A program made the translations under genes and the position numbers. Positions 56,735-64,000 of a stretch of DNA of 64,000 nt are shown here, piece after piece (the stretch's first letter is position 1; every line of letters begins with the position of its first letter). The notes beneath the pieces were generated by a model, which made no database searches, had not been told where the DNA came from, and saw nothing but the letters and a program-made list of their open reading frames with translations. The stretch comes from Tuctoria greenei (lineage: Eukaryota; Streptophyta; Magnoliopsida; Poales; Poaceae): NCBI GenBank assembly GCA_036927565.1, contig JAYESD010000008.1, positions 168,044,922 to 168,108,921 of the forward strand, written 5' to 3'.

Positions 56735-57115
56735 CTAAAGCATACTCTGTATATTATTCTCCTTCTACTTTTACAGTATGTATTCTAAATTATACTGCGA
56801 TACAATATATATAGTGTGTTTTACAGTGTGCCACTGCGGACGGTCTAAAGGGCGAATTGCATAAAGTTTGAAATTCTCACCCATAATCCATTTATTGTTT
56901 AGTTATTTCTACATTCGGAATAATGAAATATCAACCATTGTAAAACGAATATTAATCCATCTGAAAAAAGGAAAAGGTTACAGAGAGAGGCGTCGATGAA
57001 TCAGTAACTGAACAAACTAATTCACCCTTTCAATGAATCGTATTTCCGATATTACCATTAACTTCAAGCTGTTAACCATATATATCTACAACACCCAGCT
57101 CAATCTGCCAAACAA
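56540..57115. repeat. short direct duplication in the 3' flank of the calmodulin-like gene
   Basis: A segment of about 45 bp near 56545-56590 (GTTGTTAACAGAATATCTGC ... CAATCTGC) recurs in diverged form at 57067-57112, at the edge of the coding region. Between them lie the inverted MITE and AT-rich sequence. Confidence 0.5.
56735..56853. mobile_element. second copy of the exon-2 MITE, inverted
   Basis: The complement of this segment (AGACCGTCCGCAGTGGCACA to GGGCGCTGATG) aligns along its full length with 54693-54826. Confidence 0.7.
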
Positions 57116-57135
57116 CGAAGCCGTCCACGATCTGA

Positions 57136-57609
57136 TCATCTATCTAGCGCGGCGAACCCACCGCCGCGCATCATCTGCTTGAACTCCTTGAAGTCGACGC
57201 GGCCATCACCGTCGGCGTCGACCTTGCTGATCATCTTACGGCAATCCTCGGCCGTGCGGCCCTGCTTGAGGCCGAGGCTGGACAGCACCGACCGAAGCTC
57301 CTCGACTGTGATGTATCCGTCGCCGTTCTGGTCGAAGACGTTGAACGCCTCGCGCATGTCCTCGTCCTCGTCGTGCTCCTCGCCGCCACCGTCGTCGTCG
57401 ACGATGGAGCGGTACAGCCGGCCGAACTCCTCGACGTCGACGCAGCCGTCGCCGTTGGCGTCGATCTTGTCCATGGTGGCGGCGAGCTCGTCATCGGTGA
57501 TGCGGATGCCGAGGTTCTTGAGCGACTCGCCCAGCTCCTTCATGGTGATCTGGCCGTCGCCGTTCTTGTCGAACATCTGGAACACCTTCTGCAGCTCCGA
57601 CGAGTTCAT
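57136..57609 (-). CDS. calmodulin-like protein with four EF-hands
   Basis: Single-exon gene of 157 residues (MNSSELQKVFQMFDKNGDGQ). Four canonical calcium loops: DKNGDGQITMKE (about residues 14-25), DANGDGCVDVEE (50-61), DQNGDGYITVEE (92-103) and DADGDGRVDFKE (130-141). Each has Asp at position 1 and Glu at 12. An acidic linker (DDDGGGEEHDEDED) joins the two lobes. It fits plant CML proteins close to calmodulin, which bind Ca2+ and regulate partners in the cytosol or nucleus. No lipidation motif or membrane segment is seen. The frame is clean and G+C-rich, as expected of a functional grass gene. Confidence 0.94.
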   Translation of the reverse strand: MNSSELQKVFQMFDKNGDGQITMKELGESLKNLGIRITDDELAATMDKIDANGDGCVDVEEFGRLYRSIVDDDGGGEEHDEDEDMREAFNVFDQNGDGYITVEELRSVLSSLGLKQGRTAEDCRKMISKVDADGDGRVDFKEFKQMMRGGGFAALDR

Positions 57610-57925
57610 GTCGTGGCCTCAGCAGGTCTTGCTTCCAGCATGCCCACAACCGATCGATGATTTGTATCGAGTTCTTGACAGGCGTGGCGCGCAACTGCAG
57701 GGAAACGACAGGGACGAATCGGTTGGTCAACGGTTTTGTTCACAGGAGAAGACAATGTTGTGTGGCCTGGAGGGTTTTGTGGTGTCTATCTTTGCCATGT
57801 ATTTTTGTATGGTTGTTTGTGCTTAATTTCTCGGTATGCTGCATGCTGCGTTTATTTGTGTACAAACAGGGGAAAAAGAAAATTCAACACCGTGGGCACT
57901 TGTAAGTAAGTATATAGGCAACATT
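57610..57925. other. upstream region of the calmodulin-like gene
   Basis: Should hold the minus-strand leader and promoter. No certain TATA box. ORFs on the plus strand across this part are shadows. Confidence 0.55.
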
Positions 57926-58580
57926 TTTTTTGAACGGCCAAAAGGCATTCATTTATAAGCAAGGGTAGAGTTGAGGTAAATGATCATGCATACTCCTCCT
58001 ATCTAAAAATACTTGTCATTAGGACAAAAATTTTAGTTCAAAAATAAACTAAATTTTTTGTCAAATATTTTGAGATGTAGAAAGTGTTATATAAGAAGAG
58101 AGTGGGTGGCTGGTGGGGGTGTTACCAAAAGAAAGGGAAAGGGAACATCCAAACACTCTAACACCTAAGAAAATGCTCATATGACTTCAGACAGCAGGGT
58201 TTGAAGCGCCGTTGAACCCGCCATCTCCCACAGCCGAAGCTGATCTTTCGCAGTGGCCACCACATCACCAATGTCCCGATCCGATCCTTGGAATATTTGT
58301 GCGTTGCGCTCTTGCCATATGGTCCACAGCACCAAGAATATCAGTGACTTTAGGGCATTTGCCTTCCACCTGATTGAAGACAATGGATGGGCACCGGCCG
58401 CTCACCCATCCATCCGCAGCTAGCACTGCCACTCGAGCCGCCGCTGTGGCTCCAGTTCTGGCCCCTGGGGATCTTGGCCTGATGCAAGAAACCCGCGCAG
58501 CTCAACCCGGATGGCCACCATGTGGCGGGAGCCGATGAGCTATGCCTTGCCCTGCGGCCTGTGCTGATGAGCACCCGTCG
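57926..58580 (-). mobile_element. LINE (non-LTR retrotransposon) 3' fragment
   Basis: On the minus strand a frame (58383-58177) encodes FLVLWTIWQERNAQIFQG and a following amphipathic stretch, the usual C-terminal end of plant L1 ORF2 after the RT zinc-binding region. The element ends in GGCCGTTC and an A-run (T-run on the plus strand at about 57926-57934). It is truncated at its 5' side. A Stowaway-like end (CTCCTCCTATCTAAAAATACTTG, from 57993) lies inside, but I could not find its partner. Confidence 0.75.
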
Positions 58581-58584
58581 CACC

Positions 58585-61500
58585 TGTCAGGACCCGCCAT
58601 CTGTGGGTCCACTTGTGCATCCCGTACCAATCTCTGAATCAGTAGTTGATACGCACAACAGAATAGATCAAGATCCATACAACGATTATTTATTTATAAA
58701 CAATATAAGTCTTACAAACATGATCTAGATTACATTGAGTGTGGTCGGAGATGACCACCAAAATAGAAGAAATCTTCAAAACAGCGGAGCAGAACGACGC
58801 CATGCCCAACAAGCAGACTTGGGAAGTAGGACTACACCTAGTCGTCATCCTCACACGCTTCAACTTCTTTGTCTTCTGATAAAACCACATATAAAACAAG
58901 AGTGAGTACATAAGGTACTCCGCAAGCCCTAACACTACTCAAGGGAAGGTGTATCATGCATTGGGGCTTGTAGAAAGGAGAGGCCATACGGCTTAGTTTT
59001 GCCGAAAAGCATTTTATGCAAGGTTATCTTTGAAAAGAGTTTTGCAATAAGAGGGAGAGATAGTTGAATCAGTATTATTATAGTTGACGGGCCCTGGGGA
59101 GTTGCAGACCATCCCGCCAGTTCCCTCACTTTTATATGAGTCTTCAGACCCAAGACCCTGACGACTCTGGCACGCATGCCAACTCTTTCCCAAAACACGG
59201 CGGCCTCGGCCACCCACACACACTTCAAGGAGATGTGCTAATACTAATCAATAGGAGTCCAAAGCATAGTGTGCCAAGACTGTGACAACAGCTATCTGGA
59301 TAGATCAAGACTCTGCAGAGTTTGTACACTTTACCCACCGGCTACGTACTCCGGACCAAAGAATAACGCAACGCTCATCCCATCTTCCCCGAGTAACCCC
59401 ACATTTACACCTCGGCCCGACACAGGGGCTCTTCGGGCATTCACTACCCAGCCAGACACCGGATGACCCTCGGTCTCCGTGCCATTTCCTGGTCCATCGT
59501 GTCCTCCATGGCTCTACAGGTTTTCTCATGTGGCAGTTACCAGAAAGGTAGGGCGAGTCCCGCCCATACAGGTTCTACGGTTGTACAAAATCACTATGTT
59601 GAGTTCAAATTAACCGGTCCTTATATTGGTGAGGCGGCTCCATCCGTCCTTGGCTGGAGGACTAGTTCGGAACACCCAACATCGAACTAAACTGAAGTAC
59701 TCAGTACATGGCTAGTCCGGAAAACATGGTCGTTGGACTACTACTGAAGCACTCAGCGCCGATCGGTGGATTACACCGAATACACAACCGCAGCTGGTAT
59801 ACCTCTTAGGGAGCCCGCAACATCCCATCACCATACCCGCCTCGACCACCCATTCCCTTCACTCACACAGTTCATTAATTTCCACCCATACCCTAACTCA
59901 CACCACCAAACACCTTTTTAACACATTTCACAATCATGTATACAGCGTGTAGTGGTTCGCGATGCGAGCATCGCAGGGGTTCCTAAGCATAGTACTAACA
60001 AGGAGGTGCTCACATCGCTGCTATAGCGCAGTGATGAAGCTGTTAGGTTGTCAAGGGGTTGTGTTGTCAAGGTCAAGGAGGGGATTATGATAGTCACTGC
60101 TATTATTGTAACTGATACAGTGTCTTGTTCTAAGCCATTGATAGCGAGTAACTTATGTGTTACTGTTCATCATTGGCTAGTAGCTAACACCGATACTCAG
60201 TCATCAACATAGCTCATGTCACCACATCAAGTGTTTCATAGCATACAATATTTTAAAATAGACATACAGTCATGCAATGAAAACAGGCCATAGGTGCGAT
60301 TGCAAAACATAGGTGAAATATGATCAAAGAGTTAAAGCTTGCCTTTACGATGGTTTATCATAGTCTTTGTCCTATTCTTTGTGATCCGGGTCTTGAATAT
60401 CTCCTTCGCGAACTCTCCGATTACTAAGTACGAAGCTATGCGAAGAAAATACGATTCATCGATAAAGATCCAGGAAATCCAAATAAAACTTGAACAATTA
60501 TAAACAATCATTCAATAACGCGGTTGTTAATATTCTTATAAGGTCCATCGGAGCATATGGTATTCTACTAGTGGCTTATTTGGAAACGTTATTATTTCGC
60601 TGGTCATCTAAATGGTCGCTGGACAACTATAATGATTTTTATCGGCCCCCTTGGTTTAACTGTCTAGCTCTTAATTTTGTTACACTACATGTTTCTGAGA
60701 ATGCCTTTAAGTTGTTATGGATGGTAAGACACCCATACTTAATGTTTAGCACGGTTCTCTTCAAGCTGGTAATCATTTACATGATTTATGATAATTATGG
60801 TTAACTCACTAGTTCATACCATATATTACATATTTTGTGGTCAATGCGTCAATCATTATTTATATGGGTATTTCCCTATAATTATCTTATTTTCGTAATA
60901 ATAAGTTTACCAGAGTGCTACTAACCTAATATTCTTTATTCTAGAGAGAGGCACGAGCTCTAACGTGTTTTAGCTGAAGCAACAGTTATAATGAGGACTA
61001 GTTCATGGCTTAATATTTTATACTATTTCTTAACCAGCCACCTTCTTAATACGTTTTAAATGTCAAGAACATATTTTATAACTTCTTTATTATATAGCTA
61101 TTATGATTTTATGGAAATTACTAGTGAAGATATTATTTCCTTTAAAGTTTGCATGTGAGTTTCTATAATTTAAAAGCTATGTGTTTACCTACAGTGACAC
61201 TGGTTAGTTCGTTATCCTATACTTTATTTTAATAAATACTATTCTATAGGCCTAGCACTATATCTCGAGAAATATTTAGATGATCATTTGCAGAGAGATT
61301 ATTTAATTGAGAACTTCTATATGTATTTTATTAATTATGATTATTCACTAGATTTCCCTATAGGAATGTCAATTAATTCCCTACCCTATAGTCATATTAA
61401 CCAGTTTCCACTTACATTATATTAGATATGTCTAATAACATGTTCTAGGGACTTTTAGATGATTTCATGCGTCAAGTATACAGGATTGAAATACTAAACA

Positions 61501-63500
61501 TGGATTCTTCTAATCTCCTAATTAATTAATATTATTTATTAGCTATTGGTATTTTTCAGAATTACTATCATTTATTCGTGTCCCTATCACTATTTTCCTA
61601 CTATAACAATAATTTACTAATTATAGACAATTTTTCCAGAATTTTCCTAGGTGAGGGAATGCATTTTATAACTATCTGGGTGCACTACTCGGTGGCTCTA
61701 GCAATTTCCTAGAGTATTGTGAGGCTGAGGGTGGGTCACAATGGTCAGTGTGTGTGCACCTAGCAGTTTTGTCTTTTGGCACGTTGGGCCCAGAGGACAG
61801 TGCCATGGGCCTTCGGTCTTGTGGACCGAGTTTGTGCAAGGGGGAGCCAAATGTTGAGTGTGCGCAGCCTAGCTGGCGTTGCGTGGCGCTGACCAGGCAG
61901 CTGGTTGTGCTGAGGTGGCGCCCATGAGGTGGACAAGTCAGCAGGGCGGCTGAGGTGGCGGCCAACTTGGCGCTGACGTGGCGTCCCTGTGTGTGCCACG
62001 CAGCCACGACATAAGCGAGACAGGGGAGCAGCACGAAGCACCGGCCAGGGCAACGACGGCGGCGGCTCGGCGCGGAGCTACACGCCGGCACCGATTTTTC
62101 TTGCAACCAATATGTCGCGTGCGTGTTCCGGGGTGCAAGGGAGCTCCCGAAGAGCACGGCCTGGTCGGAGCGGCGCCCATGGCAGATAGCGACGGCGTGC
62201 GGCGGCAACTTCGCCGGTGCTTCAACGAAGTCCGGTGCGTGCGCATGAATCGTGGGCGTAGTTGCACATACATGGAGCTAGGGCTGAGGGGAGAGTGGAG
62301 GCGCAGTAGGCTGGGCCGGGGCAGCGTCGAAGGCGGCCGGCGGCGAGCAGTGGCAGCCGTGCGGGGTGACATGTCGTTGATCTACCTGTTCGTGCATGTT
62401 CTTGGAAAACTAGTGTGTCGTGTGCGTGTTCCTGAGCGCGGTGAACGTTCTAGTGCACTCGGACTAGCCGGGGCAACGCCCATGGCGGCCGGCGATGAGG
62501 AAGGGCATCAGACATGGCGGCGCCGCGTCGGGGAATGAACTTCCAGTGGTCTTCTATTCTATTGAAGTGCACCTACGTGTTCCAGGAGCTAATACGAATA
62601 CTTATGGCAAAGGTATCGGGCTTATGGGGTCCCTAGCTCGCCGGCAACAATGGTGTTCAGCGACGCCGGCGAGGGGTCATTGGGATCTGGTTCGTAGTGC
62701 GCTAAGTGGCCAAGCAACGATTGTTCTAGGCGTTCCACGCAATGTGGAAGCTACTAAAGAAGTTAATTGAAATACGGGAACTCACCGAAGCGGGAACGGA
62801 GACGGGTGCCTGCGTCCGGAGAGAAATGGGGACCGGCAAATTCCCGCACGGAGAAGGCCGCTCGAGCTCTGTGGAGGCCTTTGGGAGTGAGAGGAGGAGT
62901 GTGCGAACGAAATGGCAAAGTGGGAAGGTCCTTTTATAGTGCCGGAGTGGCGGTAACCGAATGAGGCGGTGGTGGCTCTACTTTTGGCGCCGCTGGCGCA
63001 GGCGGCATGGCAGGGAGCGGCTTCCTTGGCGCGCCCGTTGCTTTGGTGTTATCATGGCGGGGCAGAGCGCAGGCGGCGACAGCGACGTGACCCGGGCGCG
63101 GCGCAGAGCAGCGGCACACCGCCGGCGTCCCATCGCGGGAAAGCCGGGGCGCCGGTCGGCTTCGATCGAGAGGACGGAGAAGACATGTTTGGGGGCGGTT
63201 CGCCCTTGGGCCGAAACTGACCGGGCCGCACGCTTGAAGGGAAAAGATGAGCTGGGCCGTCGGGGAAGAAAGAAAACGGGCCGCGCAGAAGGAGGAAAGG
63301 GGAGTGGGCTGCACCCAGAGAAAACGGGCTGCGCGCAAAGAAAAGGGAAGGAGCGGGCTGGGCCAGCTAGGGGAAAAGTAAGATTGGTGGGCCACGCGAG
63401 AGAGAGCAGGAAGGGATTGGGCCGGTGGGGAAGGTAAGTAAAATAGAAAGGAGAGAAGAGGGATGGGCTCAGTCCAGAACTGAGAGTTGAATTCCCTTTT
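58585..63500 (-). repeat. large non-coding repeat, copy B, probable LTR
   Basis: Starts TGTCAGGACCCGCC and aligns in several blocks with copy A at 50071. A minus-strand TATA motif (CTATAAAAGGACC, complement of 62929-62941) with GC-rich sequence beyond it suggests that U3 is on the right and transcription runs leftward, giving a long U5/R. The GC-rich ORFs at 61672-63511 have no recognised domain and no support. The right limit is approximate. Confidence 0.45.
60080..61660. other. AT-rich part of repeat copy B, no gene
   Basis: Parts resemble the tandem units of copy A (for example CATACAGTCATGCA near 60264 and GATCAAAGAGTTAAAGCTTGC near 60321). ORF 60490-60804 is AT-driven and unsupported. 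Confidence 0.5.
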
Positions 63501-63607
63501 TGGTTTTCCAATTTAATTTTATTTTGACTTTGAATCTATTTTGGGTAATTTAAATTCTGGCTTTTGTTGGATATATTCTATCCGATTTGTTAGTTGAATT
63601 ATTGTTT

Positions 63608-63610
<3 letters not shown>

Positions 63611-63670
<60 letters not shown>

Positions 63671-63745
63671 GTATATATACATATATATGTATATATACAT
63701 ATATGTATACCTGCATATATACCTATATATATACATATGTATATG

Positions 63746-63785
<40 letters not shown>
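63611..63785. repeat. (AT)n microsatellite
   Basis: A pure AT run of about 54 bp (63611-63664) is followed by TATG/TATAC variants and a second pure run near 63749-63776, ending in ACACAC. ORFs of Tyr/Ile repeats here are products of the repeat. Confidence 0.97.
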
Positions 63786-64000
63786 TGTACATCTATATCC
63801 ATACTGCTTATATGTATTATTTAATTCTTGTCTCTGATTTTAGAAATATACTTCGATTGGGTTTGCCCTAAACTTTTATGGTATTTAATCAGTAAACTGT
63901 TCTCTTTAGTTTCCTTTTATTAGTTAGATGTGATCTCTCATGTATGTGTATATTTTTAAATTGACAACATACCTTACGCATTCATTTTCATTCCCACTCT

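Noticed and set aside
57179..57826. 215-residue plus-strand ORF across the calmodulin-like gene
   Set aside because: It is a Ser-rich shadow of the EF-hand gene, whose four perfect calcium loops settle the true strand.
61672..63511. Several GC-rich ORFs of 90-186 residues near the right end
   Set aside because: Overlapping ORFs on both strands in a G/C-rich part of a dispersed repeat, with no motif or splice structure.
63519..63871. Tyr/Ile repeat ORFs on both strands
   Set aside because: These are pure products of the (AT)n microsatellite.

Overview
The window is repeat-rich nuclear DNA from a grass, most likely a panicoid or related Poaceae species. Fused dirigent-jacalin lectins are a grass-specific family, and the retroelements are of the Tat (Ty3/gypsy) and SIRE/Maximus (Ty1/copia) types that fill large grass genomes. 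I see no tRNA or rRNA genes, no CRISPR array and nothing prokaryotic.

Positions 1-34186 are a nest of LTR retrotransposons. The host is a Tat-type gypsy element whose left part lies outside the window and whose 3' LTR is 33341-34186. A minus-strand copia element interrupts it at the left edge (1-1938 visible). A plus-strand SIRE-like copia also interrupts it (5047-29862, target duplication CTCAG). That copia is itself interrupted by a complete second Tat element (14365-27567, target duplication ACTCC). Removing each insertion on paper, with one duplication copy, restores the reading frame of the host, which confirms the order of events. Both Tat copies carry an antisense gene between integrase and 3' LTR, with a 78-bp intron at the equivalent place.

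Positions 34931-44995 are a related LTR with no visible internal region. A 9.2-kb CACTA (En/Spm) DNA transposon (35431-44647, target duplication TGT) splits it. The CACTA carries a TNP2-type transposase gene and a second Transposase_24-like gene, both on the minus strand and only lightly damaged.

Positions 45690-57930 hold the host genes. One dirigent-jacalin lectin gene looks intact (46254-49554) although a 1.7-kb short-LTR retroelement sits in its first intron. A tandem copy (54063-55920) is a pseudogene with small transposons in two exons. An intronless calmodulin-like gene with four EF-hands (57136-57609, minus) is intact. Between and after these lie a Stowaway MITE, a LINE 3' fragment and two copies of a large non-coding repeat (about 50071-53430 and 58585-63500). 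The window closes with an (AT)n microsatellite.

The only host genes I would count as functional are the first lectin gene (carbohydrate binding, defence or beta-glucosidase aggregation by analogy) and the calmodulin-like calcium sensor. All other coding capacity is transposon-derived. Similarities are judged by eye; no search was run.
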